The notes under the pieces were generated by a model. That model had not been told where the DNA came from. It saw nothing but the letters and a program-made list of their open reading frames with translations, and ran no database searches. A program made the position numbers and the translations under genes. From Saccharofermentans sp. (GTDB taxonomy: Bacteria > Bacillota > Clostridia > Saccharofermentanales > Saccharofermentanaceae), in contig JAILMW010000023.1 in NCBI GenBank assembly GCA_024692235.1, positions 1-58,153 on the forward strand: a stretch of DNA of 58,153 nucleotides, written 5' to 3'. The number at the start of each line of letters is the position of its first letter. Within the stretch, counting starts at the first letter, position 1. Below are positions 17,024 to 24,173 of the stretch, in pieces.

Positions 17024-17770
17024 TTACTTTGCTTTTCCCTGGTTTGCGACAGCTTCCATCTTAGCCTTAAGAGCTTCCTGATCACCGAGGTAATAGTGCT
17101 TTATCACCTTGAAGTTATCGTCGAACTCATATACGAGAGGAACGGCTGTAGGGATATTGACGCCTACGATCTCATCGGAAGACATATCGTCGAAATACTT
17201 TACAAGAGCTCTGAGCGAATTGCCGTGAGCTGCGATGATGACTCTCTTACCGGCCTTCATATCTTCTTTGATCGTCTCTTCAAAGAAAGGTACTACTCGC
17301 TCGATAGTAGTCTCAAGGCTCTCGTTCTTGGGAAGAAGGCTCTTGTCCACATTACGGTACATAGCCTGCTTCGTAGCACTCCTGTCATCGTCATCGGAAA
17401 GCTCCGGCGGCTTAACGTCAAAGGATCTTCTCCAGACCTTGACCTGATCCTCTCCGTATTTCTCTGCTGTCTCGGACTTATTAAGTCCCTGAAGCGCACC
17501 GTAGTGACGCTCGTTTAATTTCCAGGACTTAACGACGGGAAGCCATGCTCTGTCCATCTCGTCTAATGCAATATTAAGAGTATGGATCGCTCTCTTAAGA
17601 TATGACGTATAGCAGATATCAAAGTCATAGCCTTCGGCTTTTAACGTCTTGCCGGCATTCTTCGCTTCTTCTCTGCCCTTATCACTGAGATCCACATCCA
17701 TCCAACCGGTGAAGAGATTGAGCTTGTTCCACTCACTTTCACCATGTCTTATAAGTACCAGTTTCATCAT
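17024..17770 (-). CDS. gpmA: Phosphoglycerate mutase, 2,3-bisphosphoglycerate-dependent
   Basis: 248 residues: phosphohistidine motif [24 protein letters not shown] and the second His in AHGNS. It converts 3- to 2-phosphoglycerate without a metal, unlike the Mn-dependent GpmI. The ATG at 17770 (or the next codon) follows AAGGAG. The promoter (17795-17839) has a perfect metalloregulator box right after the -10. A metal-free mutase induced when metal is short would make physiological sense (inference). Confidence 0.95.
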   Translation of the reverse strand: MMKLVLIRHGESEWNKLNLFTGWMDVDLSDKGREEAKNAGKTLKAEGYDFDICYTSYLKRAIHTLNIALDEMDRAWLPVVKSWKLNERHYGALQGLNKSETAEKYGEDQVKVWRRSFDVKPPELSDDDDRSATKQAMYRNVDKSLLPKNESLETTIERVVPFFEETIKEDMKAGKRVIIAAHGNSLRALVKYFDDMSSDEIVGVNIPTAVPLVYEFDDNFKVIKHYYLGDQEALKAKMEAVANQGKAK

Positions 17771-17794
17771 GGGATATATCTCCTTTTCTAGCTA

Positions 17795-17839
17795 GTTAGC
17801 ATCTGCTAACTATAATAGCACAGCATCCCTTTCTTGCAA
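17795..17839 (-). promoter_or_regulatory. gpmA-xylA promoter with perfect metalloregulator box
   Basis: Minus strand: -35 TTGCAA (plus 17834-17839), 16-bp spacer, -10 TATTAT (plus 17812-17817), then box GTTAGC-ATCT-GCTAAC-type palindrome (17795-17810) at the transcription start. The layout matches the eno and small-RNA promoters. Confidence 0.82.
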
Positions 17840-17848
17840 TAGCTATCT

Positions 17849-18301
17849 TTATAAGCACGAGAAGGAACTGCTCTCCTTACCGTCCAGTGCCTCCTCCATC
17901 GTATGCCAGCATAAGACCGCACATTTGACCCTGGCAGGGACCTTGGCTATCCCCTGAAGAGCAGATGCGTCTTCAAGGACTTCCTCGATATCCTCATCGA
18001 CCTCTTCTCCCTTGATAACCTTGAAGAAGACATCTATGCAGTGCTTTGCTTCCTCCACGCTCTTACCCTTTACGAGGTCTATCATGAGAGACGCGGACGC
18101 CTGTGATATGGCACAGCCTGCCCCGATAAATCCCGCATCGGTAATGATCCCGTTTTCAACCTTGAACTGTAAAGTGATGTCGTCACCGCAAGTGGGATTG
18201 ATCCCCTGAAGAGATGTCGTGGCACCGAGAACCGGATGTCTGTTGTGCATTGCTCTGCTGTTCTCCGTTATTATCTGTGTATACAGTGACTTAAGATCCA
18301 A
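17849..18301 (-). CDS. sufU: SufU, zinc-dependent sulfur acceptor for SufS
   Basis: 150 residues with the SufU pattern: Cys and Asp in PTCGDD, Cys in GAGCAISQAS and Cys in VKCAVLC, the usual Zn site and sulfur acceptor. It relays sulfur from SufS to SufBCD. A TTG start at 18301 is chosen: GGAGGTGG lies 10 bases upstream and the family usually starts at LDLKSLYTQII. A longer reading to 18376 would lie inside sufS. It overlaps sufS by 11 bp and is the last gene of the suf operon. Confidence 0.92.
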   Translation of the reverse strand: MDLKSLYTQIITENSRAMHNRHPVLGATTSLQGINPTCGDDITLQFKVENGIITDAGFIGAGCAISQASASLMIDLVKGKSVEEAKHCIDVFFKVIKGEEVDEDIEEVLEDASALQGIAKVPARVKCAVLCWHTMEEALDGKESSSFSCL

Positions 18302-19514
18302 GACCCATCCACCTCCGAACTTCAGAGAGGACACCCAGGAAAGTCCTGATATCATCCTCCGTGTTATAGACTGCAAGGCTTATCCTGCAGCATGAACCGA
18401 TCCCCAGATATTCCATCAGGGGCTGGGCACAGTGATGTCCTGCTCTAAGAGCGATACCTTCGGAATCCATGAGTGTTGCAACATCATGAGGATGCACATC
18501 TCGAACATTGAAAGAGATAACACCTTTACGTCCCTCATCGCCTCCGTATATATCGATATGGTCGAGCTTTCTCATTCCTGCAAGTGCGATCTCCATAAGA
18601 CGTTCTTCGTGCTCGGCTATCCTGTCACGGCCTATCCTTTCCACAAAATCGATCGCTGCTTCAAGCCCGACTTCTCCTCCCACGTTACGTGTACCGGTCT
18701 CGAACCTGCGCGGGACATCCGCCCAGGAATAGGATCCTTCGTGCACTTCGGATATCATGTCTCCGCCGCACAGCATGGGCTCCATAGACCTAAGGAGATC
18801 CGATCTCCCGTACAGGACTCCGACACCCATCGGGGCATACATCTTGTGTCCGGAGAATGCCGCCAGGTCTACATCGAGTTCCTGTACATCCACCCTGATA
18901 TGAGAGATCGACTGAGCGCAGTCCAGGACTACTATCGCTCCGGCCTTATGGGCATATTCCGCTATGAGCCTTACCGGATTTACGATACCTAAGACATTGG
19001 ATATATGAGCTATCGCTACTACACGTGTCTCAGGCGTGATCTTCTCTCTTATCTCCTTTTCGGTATATCGTCCGTTCTTATCGGGATAGAGATACCTTAT
19101 TACCGCGCCTTTGGCCTTGGCGACTCTCTGCCACGGGACCATGCTGCTGTGGTGCTCAGATACCGCTACCACGATCTCGTCGCCTTCTCCTATATGCTCC
19201 ATGCCGTACCCGACGGCAACAAGGTTAAGAGCTTCCGAGCAGTTCTGTGTAAAGACTACTTCTTCGCTTCTCTTTGCATTGATAAAACGGGCAACTCTCT
19301 TTCTTGCAGTCTCATGTGCATCCGTAGCTCTCTGAGCAAGATCGTATACACCTCTGTGAGGATTGGCATTATCCTGAGTATAGTATCTGACTACTCTGTC
19401 CAATACTGATCTCGGATGCTGAGTGGTAGCTGCATTATCCAGATAGATGAGCCTCTTACCGTTCTCCTGTACTCTTAATATCGTAAACTCGTCATCGATC
19501 TTCATGGTCAGCAT
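18291..19514 (-). CDS. sufS: Cysteine desulfurase SufS
   Basis: 407 residues, PLP enzyme. The PLP lysine lies in AFSGHKMYAP and the active Cys in RAGHHCAQP, the short-loop type II (SufS) context. It takes sulfur from cysteine for cluster assembly. Two starts are possible (19514 or 19505); AAGGA lies closer to the first. It overlaps the sufD end by 23 bp, so it is translationally coupled. Confidence 0.95.
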   Translation of the reverse strand: MLTMKIDDEFTILRVQENGKRLIYLDNAATTQHPRSVLDRVVRYYTQDNANPHRGVYDLAQRATDAHETARKRVARFINAKRSEEVVFTQNCSEALNLVAVGYGMEHIGEGDEIVVAVSEHHSSMVPWQRVAKAKGAVIRYLYPDKNGRYTEKEIREKITPETRVVAIAHISNVLGIVNPVRLIAEYAHKAGAIVVLDCAQSISHIRVDVQELDVDLAAFSGHKMYAPMGVGVLYGRSDLLRSMEPMLCGGDMISEVHEGSYSWADVPRRFETGTRNVGGEVGLEAAIDFVERIGRDRIAEHEERLMEIALAGMRKLDHIDIYGGDEGRKGVISFNVRDVHPHDVATLMDSEGIALRAGHHCAQPLMEYLGIGSCCRISLAVYNTEDDIRTFLGVLSEVRRWMGLGS

Positions 19515-20511
19515 CTATCCTTCTCATAAGTTCCGAATATACGGCATCCCTGATCTCCTGATCGGGTATCTTGTCGATCACGGGAGCAAACTTGGAACAT
19601 GCTACCAGCTTGATCGCTTCATGCTCATCAAGACCTCTGGATTCCAGATAATATAGGATATCGTCATCGAGCCTCGTAGTCGTAGCAGCATGCTGTCCCT
19701 CTACCCATTCCTCACCGCACAGGATAAGAGGCGTCGTCAGATTGATCGCGTCATCAGAGAACATAACGACATCTTCCTTCTCGTGTCCTACCGCATGTAC
19801 ACAGCCGCGCTTGAAATCTACCGTATTTCTCAGGACCTTCTTTGATCTTCCTGATAAAGCTCCCACGGTATTAAGGAACGATCTTGTCTCATGTCCGTAG
19901 AAATTCGAGATATCGTTTATATCCAGGGACATCTCATCATTACAGTAATAAGCAGTATCTATATCAAAGGATGAATCATCCCCCTTAAGATCCGTTCTTA
20001 CTCCGAACAGGGCTTTCTTTCCGCCCAGGACTATCCTCACCATCTCCACAGAGGCTCTCTCTTCAGTAAGTATGGCAACGCCGCTCCTTACATCGGATCT
20101 GTCATCACAGAGATCGACTTCTACGAGTTTTACACGCGAGTCCCTGCCGGCTCTTATCTTAGTCAGCGAATAGATCTCAGCGGCCTTTACAGCGTCCAGG
20201 AAACGGATGATCGTTACACTTGCGCCTTCACCCACATCGACTTCATCGAAGATGATGTGTCCCTTGTCGTATCTGTATGTGAGAGTCCCATTATCTTCAC
20301 CGGCTTCAACCTTTATGTTATTTACGATATCCGCATGGGAGATGATCTCGCTGTCGTATCCTTCACCTACCGCACTGGGAAGATCAGGGATCACGGAAGG
20401 CTTCCTGTCATTGCCTGTTCCGAGTTCAGGCATATCGAATTCCTCGTGAGCCTGATTAACGTTCAGGTGATTCCATGTCTCCACGGGTATCCTGTTCAAT
20501 CTCATATCCAT
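19492..20511 (-). CDS. sufD: SufD, Fe-S cluster scaffold subunit
   Basis: 339 residues of the SufBD beta-helix family, shorter and more divergent than SufB, with conserved C-terminal GCVHAVGHEKED and DEHEAIKLVACSKF. It forms the SufBCD scaffold with SufB and SufC. It starts 2 bp after the sufB stop and overlaps sufS. Position and order (sufC-B-D-S-U) support the assignment more than single residues. Confidence 0.9.
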   Translation of the reverse strand: MDMRLNRIPVETWNHLNVNQAHEEFDMPELGTGNDRKPSVIPDLPSAVGEGYDSEIISHADIVNNIKVEAGEDNGTLTYRYDKGHIIFDEVDVGEGASVTIIRFLDAVKAAEIYSLTKIRAGRDSRVKLVEVDLCDDRSDVRSGVAILTEERASVEMVRIVLGGKKALFGVRTDLKGDDSSFDIDTAYYCNDEMSLDINDISNFYGHETRSFLNTVGALSGRSKKVLRNTVDFKRGCVHAVGHEKEDVVMFSDDAINLTTPLILCGEEWVEGQHAATTTRLDDDILYYLESRGLDEHEAIKLVACSKFAPVIDKIPDQEIRDAVYSELMRRIDADHEDR

Positions 20512-20512
20512 A

Positions 20513-21937
20513 TCACCCTATGCTTCCTTTCATCTCAAGATTGATGAGATTATTCATCTCTACTGCGTATTCGACGGGGAGCTCCTTGGCAACGGGTTCC
20601 GCGAATCCGCCTACGATCATGGCCCTCGCCTCTTCCTCCGAGAGCCCCCTGCACATGAGATAGAAGATCGCATTCTCGCTTATCCTTCCTATCTTTGCTT
20701 CGTGACCTATGTCTACGCGGCTGTTACGGATATTGGAGACGGGGATGGTATCCGATCTCGACTGATCGTCCAGCATCAGTGATTCGCAGGATACTGCCGA
20801 TACGCTGTCCGTGGCATTCTTACCGATAGTAACTTCAGAACGGAAGTTGGATATACCACCGTCTCTGGATATGGATTTGGTCGAGATATGAGATGTAGTC
20901 TTCTTGCCGATATGTACGACCTTCGCACCCGTATCCAGGTTCTGTCCGCCTCCGGCGAAAGTGATGCCCGTATATTCCATCCTCGCTCCGTCACCCTTCA
21001 ATACACTCATGGGATAGAGGTAGGAAGTATGTGATCCGAAGGAACCCGATACCCATTCGATGGTGCCGTTCTTCTCTACGATGGCACGCTTGGAATTAAG
21101 GTTATACATATTCTTGGACCAGTTCTCGATAGTGGAATACCGGACCCTGGAACCCTCACGTACTATGATCTCCACGCATCCCGCATGAAGGTTTGCCACA
21201 TTGTACTTAGGAGCAGAACAGCCCTCTATAAAGTGAAGATAGGAATTCTTACCTACTATTATGAGTGTATGTTCGAACTGACCCGCTCCCGGAGCATTGA
21301 GTCTGAAATAGGACTGTAAAGGTATTTCAACAGACACATTATCGGGAACATATACAAATGACCCTCCCGACCATACGGCACCGTGCAGAGCCGCGAACTT
21401 GTGATCTGAAGGCAGTATTACCTTCATGAAGTTCTCTCTTACAAGCTCTTCGTATTCGCTCCTGATCGCACTCTCGATATCTGTATATATGACGCCTTGA
21501 GCACGTACTTCCTCTCTGATGTTATGGTATACGATCTCGGAATCATACTGTGCTCCGACACCTGCCAGAGAAGCTCTCTCGGCTTCCGGGATGCCGAGCT
21601 TCTCGAAGGTATTCTTTATTTCATCGGGAACTTCGGACCATTTTGCCGTCATGGATCCCTTGGGCTTTATATACGTGATGATATTATCCATATCAAGTCC
21701 GTCTATGGGAGGTCCCCAGTTCGGTATGCTCATCTCCTGATAGAGCTTAAGGCTTCGAAGACGAAGTTCCTTCATCCAGGAAGGATCTTTCTTCTCTTCG
21801 GACAGCATAAGGACCGTATCTTCCGTAAGACCGGCATCGAAGATCCTGGCAGCATCGACTTTATCCTTGAAGTCATACAGGGATCTGTCGATCTCATCGA
21901 CTCTTGTCTTTTCTTCGAACTCAGCCATCGCATTCAC
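20513..21937 (-). CDS. sufB: SufB, Fe-S cluster scaffold subunit
   Basis: 474 residues, the full length for SufB. It has the conserved core HFIEGCSAPKYNVANLHAGC, the likely sulfur-accepting Cys in SAVSCESLMLDD and the His-Glu pair in DIGHEAKIGRI. It overlaps the sufC end by 17 bp; an alternative ATG lies at 21928. Assembly takes place on SufBC2D in the cytoplasm. Confidence 0.96.
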   Translation of the reverse strand: MNAMAEFEEKTRVDEIDRSLYDFKDKVDAARIFDAGLTEDTVLMLSEEKKDPSWMKELRLRSLKLYQEMSIPNWGPPIDGLDMDNIITYIKPKGSMTAKWSEVPDEIKNTFEKLGIPEAERASLAGVGAQYDSEIVYHNIREEVRAQGVIYTDIESAIRSEYEELVRENFMKVILPSDHKFAALHGAVWSGGSFVYVPDNVSVEIPLQSYFRLNAPGAGQFEHTLIIVGKNSYLHFIEGCSAPKYNVANLHAGCVEIIVREGSRVRYSTIENWSKNMYNLNSKRAIVEKNGTIEWVSGSFGSHTSYLYPMSVLKGDGARMEYTGITFAGGGQNLDTGAKVVHIGKKTTSHISTKSISRDGGISNFRSEVTIGKNATDSVSAVSCESLMLDDQSRSDTIPVSNIRNSRVDIGHEAKIGRISENAIFYLMCRGLSEEEARAMIVGGFAEPVAKELPVEYAVEMNNLINLEMKGSIG

Positions 21938-22676
21938 CGCCTTTGGAGAATTCGGAATAACCTTCCTCGATGATCTTCCTTACAAGTTCTTCGCCTCCGG
22001 TCTTCACTATGCTGCCGTTTCCTATGACATGTACCTTGTCTATCTTAAGGCCCTCTAATATCTGCGCATTATGCGTTATTATCACCAGTGCATTACTGCT
22101 GTTATGGTAATCTCTTATCCCGTTGGTAACGGTCCTTACTGCATCGATATCAAGACCCGAATCGGTCTCATCAAGAAATGCTATCCTGGGCTTTAACATC
22201 AGAAGCTGAAGTATCTCCGTCTTCTTCTTCTCGCCGCCGGAGAATCCCACATTAAGGTATCTGTCGGCATATGAATGGTCCATCTGCATGGCATCCATGA
22301 CAGAATACAGTTCCTTCTTAAAGGCAAGCACTTTCTGCTTCTGCCCTCTTACTGCACCGCAAGCGGCTCTTAAGAAATCCTCTACTGTAACACCGGGTAT
22401 CTCCTCAGGGTTCTGAAAGGACATGAACATGCCCTTGCGCGCTCTGTAGTCCGCCTTTGTATCGGTGATGTCCTCACCGTCCAGGATGATCTGTCCTCCG
22501 CTTATCTCATACTTGGGATCACCCATAAGAGCTGACACCAGTGTCGACTTACCGACACCGTTCTGACCCATGAGTACATGTATCTCCCCGGGCTTTATCT
22601 CAAGGTCCACGCCCTTTAATATCGTCTTTTCCTCTATTCCTACTTCCAGATCTCGTATCTCTAACAGATTATTCAT
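21921..22676 (-). CDS. sufC: SufC, ATPase of the SUF scaffold
   Basis: 251 residues: Walker A GQNGVGKST, signature GFSGGEKKK and Walker B IAFLDETDSGLD, all specific to SufC. It is first gene of the suf operon, with GGAG seven bases before the ATG. The 143-bp gap upstream holds no RTTAGC-N4-GCTAAY box, unlike most other iron genes here. No SufR or IscR gene is in the window. Confidence 0.96.
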   Translation of the reverse strand: MNNLLEIRDLEVGIEEKTILKGVDLEIKPGEIHVLMGQNGVGKSTLVSALMGDPKYEISGGQIILDGEDITDTKADYRARKGMFMSFQNPEEIPGVTVEDFLRAACGAVRGQKQKVLAFKKELYSVMDAMQMDHSYADRYLNVGFSGGEKKKTEILQLLMLKPRIAFLDETDSGLDIDAVRTVTNGIRDYHNSSNALVIITHNAQILEGLKIDKVHVIGNGSIVKTGGEELVRKIIEEGYSEFSKGGECDG

Positions 22677-22737
22677 ATATCTTCTCCAACATTACACGTA
22701 TCCTATCCAAAACATAGTCTTATACTAGGCTTTAGCT

Positions 22738-22786
22738 TCAAAAAAAGACCGAAAATGCCTCACGAGTTTCAGGCAACGTGAGGCAC
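22738..22786 (-). terminator. Terminator after flavodoxin gene
   Basis: Minus strand: TGCCTCACG (plus 22778-22786) pairs with CGTGAGGCA (plus 22757-22765), then TTTTCGGTC and a run of seven T. Outer CCGAA/TTCGG bases can lengthen the stem. It separates the flavodoxin unit from suf. Confidence 0.85.
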
Positions 22787-22819
22787 TTCGGAAGAAATTA
22801 AATGGCTGTTTGTTACTCT

Positions 22820-23242
22820 TTATACCAAAGCAGCACCGAGTGCCTTGCATGAAGCTATTCCGTCATCATCGGGTGCTTCATTTACCATGAGAGGCTCCGC
22901 TGCAAGTACTGCACCTGCATTATTGCATCTTGTCTCCCACTCTCTCATCCACTCGCCGTCACCCCAGCCGTAGGAACCGAAGATAGCGATCTTCTTACCC
23001 GAAAGGGAAGACTCAAGAGCGGTGAACATGGGATCGAACTCTGTCTCCTCGAGAACTTCCGCACCCATAGCAGGGCAACCGAAAGCTACAGCATCGAATT
23101 CATCGAGCTTGGAAGCGTCGAACTCTGAAGGACCGAATACGGATGCTTCTGCTCCCTTCTCCTTGATACCTTCCTCGACAGCCTTTGCCATCGCTTCGGT
23201 ATTTCCTGTGCCGCTCCAATATACAACAGCTACTTTACTCAT
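22820..23242 (-). CDS. Flavodoxin (short chain)
   Basis: 140 residues with FMN phosphate loop WSGTGNTEAMA at the N-terminus and the acidic, aromatic stretch SYGWGDGEWMREW that flanks the flavin. It is a low-potential electron carrier able to replace ferredoxin when iron is scarce. It is 32 bp downstream of the DUF3793 gene and shares its boxed promoter; a strong terminator follows. The start is preceded by GAGGT. Confidence 0.95.
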   Translation of the reverse strand: MSKVAVVYWSGTGNTEAMAKAVEEGIKEKGAEASVFGPSEFDASKLDEFDAVAFGCPAMGAEVLEETEFDPMFTALESSLSGKKIAIFGSYGWGDGEWMREWETRCNNAGAVLAAEPLMVNEAPDDDGIASCKALGAALV

Positions 23243-23274
23243 ATATTTGACCTCATTTCATTTATTAACAGCAC

Positions 23275-23820
23275 TCAAACGATAAGCTGTTCGAGTGTTC
23301 TGCCCGACTTATACATCCGTCCGTATTCCGCGGTACACTTCCTGTATCTTCTGAATGCTGCCCTGGCACTCTCGACGTTCGAATAGACTTTCCAGTAACC
23401 GACGTCGGCATAACCCGCATGAGGATCTCTGATAAATCCCAGGACATCAGACGGAGGATAACCAAGGAACAGTCCGATCTCGTGAGGGAACTCGCCGCCT
23501 TCTCTCATCCTTCTTATAAGATCCGCTACGGATCTGTCCGGACCTTTGAGCGAATAACCCCTTTCCGAGAGTATCTTCAGAGCCAGAGGATCTTCCAGGT
23601 CACGTCTTAACATAGAAGGCCTGTACAGATATATGAGCACATAAGTCTCACATACCTTCAGCGGAACTATGCGAAGTCCCTTCCTGTTCATGAACCTGTT
23701 GAGAACTGCGATGTCATGTCTGTAATCTTCTTCTGAAGATATATAGAGCGTATAAAGACTTCCCGTCTTTATACCTGCCAGAGTAGGCGCACAGTTCCTC
23801 ACAAGTTGCTCAGATGACAC
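23275..23820 (-). CDS. DUF3793 family protein
   Basis: 181 residues, with the DUF3793 hallmark PHEIGLFLGYPPSDVLGFI followed by YWKVYSNVESA and YRKCTAEYGR. The function is unknown; the family is often found beside flavodoxin or iron-transport genes in Clostridia. A GTG start at 23820 is used because AAAGGAG lies 8 bases upstream; the ATG in that leader is in another frame and hits a stop at once. Its own promoter carries a perfect box (23836-23851). Confidence 0.9.
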   Translation of the reverse strand: MSSEQLVRNCAPTLAGIKTGSLYTLYISSEEDYRHDIAVLNRFMNRKGLRIVPLKVCETYVLIYLYRPSMLRRDLEDPLALKILSERGYSLKGPDRSVADLIRRMREGGEFPHEIGLFLGYPPSDVLGFIRDPHAGYADVGYWKVYSNVESARAAFRRYRKCTAEYGRMYKSGRTLEQLIV

Positions 23821-23835
23821 TCTTCATCTCCTTTG

Positions 23836-23878
23836 GTTAGCCTCTGCTAACTGTAACATCACAAAAGTGATATGTCAA
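23836..23878 (-). promoter_or_regulatory. DUF3793-flavodoxin promoter with perfect box and extra palindrome
   Basis: Minus strand: -35 TTGACA (plus 23873-23878), 17-bp spacer, weak -10 TACAGT (plus 23850-23855). Box GTTAGC-CTCT-GCTAAC (23836-23851) touches the -10. The spacer contains the palindrome ATCAC-AAAA-GTGAT (23858-23871), a possible site for a second regulator. Confidence 0.75.
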
Positions 23879-23938
23879 TGGACCCGATACTCAAAAGCAA
23901 GATTTTAAGGGGCTTTGCGAAAAATCTACAATTCTTAG

Positions 23939-23986
23939 TTGACAGATAGGAATTAACCTGTATAATACTAGTTAGCTGAGGCTAAC
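23939..23986 (+). promoter_or_regulatory. Strong promoter with metalloregulator box, no protein gene downstream
   Basis: Plus strand: -35 TTGACA (23939-23944), 16-bp spacer, -10 TATAAT (23961-23966); both hexamers match consensus exactly. Box GTTAGC-TGAG-GCTAAC (23971-23986) covers the expected start near 23973. The next plus-strand protein gene is many kilobases away, so the transcript should be the small RNA at 23973-24136. Confidence 0.88.
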
Positions 23987-24136
23987 TCCGACAGCCCCGT
24001 GACAAATCATACGGGAAGTGAACCTCCTTTCACTGCACTATTGCCTCAGCACTGCCTGGATAAGTTCCCGCTTTTCAGGAAAACATAAGCCATAGTGAAG
24101 CAACCGTCCCTTCCTTTCTGGGGACGGTTGCTTTAT
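23973..24136 (+). ncRNA. Predicted metal-responsive small RNA with CU-rich loops
   Basis: About 164 nt from a consensus promoter to a strong hairpin. Predicted hairpins in order: CCCGT/ACGGG (23996-24015, loop 10 nt); AGTGAA/TTCACT (24017-24034) with loop CCTCCT; CCTGGATAAG/CTTTTCAGG (24055-24079, one bulge) with loop TTCCCG; and the 13-bp terminal stem AAGCAACCGTCCC/GGGACGGTTGCTT (24098-24133) with loop TTCCTTTCTG. Three loops are C/U rich, and CCUCCU is complementary to an AGGAGG ribosome binding site. This is the layout of Firmicute sRNAs such as FsrA, RoxS and IsrR (no homology claimed). A 29-codon GTG ORF (23999-24088) has no ribosome site. The T tail of the last hairpin is short. Confidence 0.75.
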
Positions 24137-24139
24137 GCG

Positions 24140-24173
24140 ACAAAAAAGATAACAGGGATCACTCCCTGTTATC
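24140..24173 (-). terminator. Terminator of the second MacB-like operon, overlapping its stop codon
   Basis: Minus strand: GATAACAGGGA (plus 24163-24173) pairs with TCCCTGTTATC (plus 24148-24158), loop of 4, then six T (plus 24142-24147). The stop codon at 24159-24161 lies in the loop. Because this serves the minus-strand gene, the hairpin at 24098-24133 is left to the plus-strand small RNA. Confidence 0.88.

Noticed and set aside
23999..24088. 29-codon GTG ORF inside the predicted small RNA
   Set aside because: No ribosome binding site before the GTG, and the region folds into stable hairpins that explain it better as RNA.
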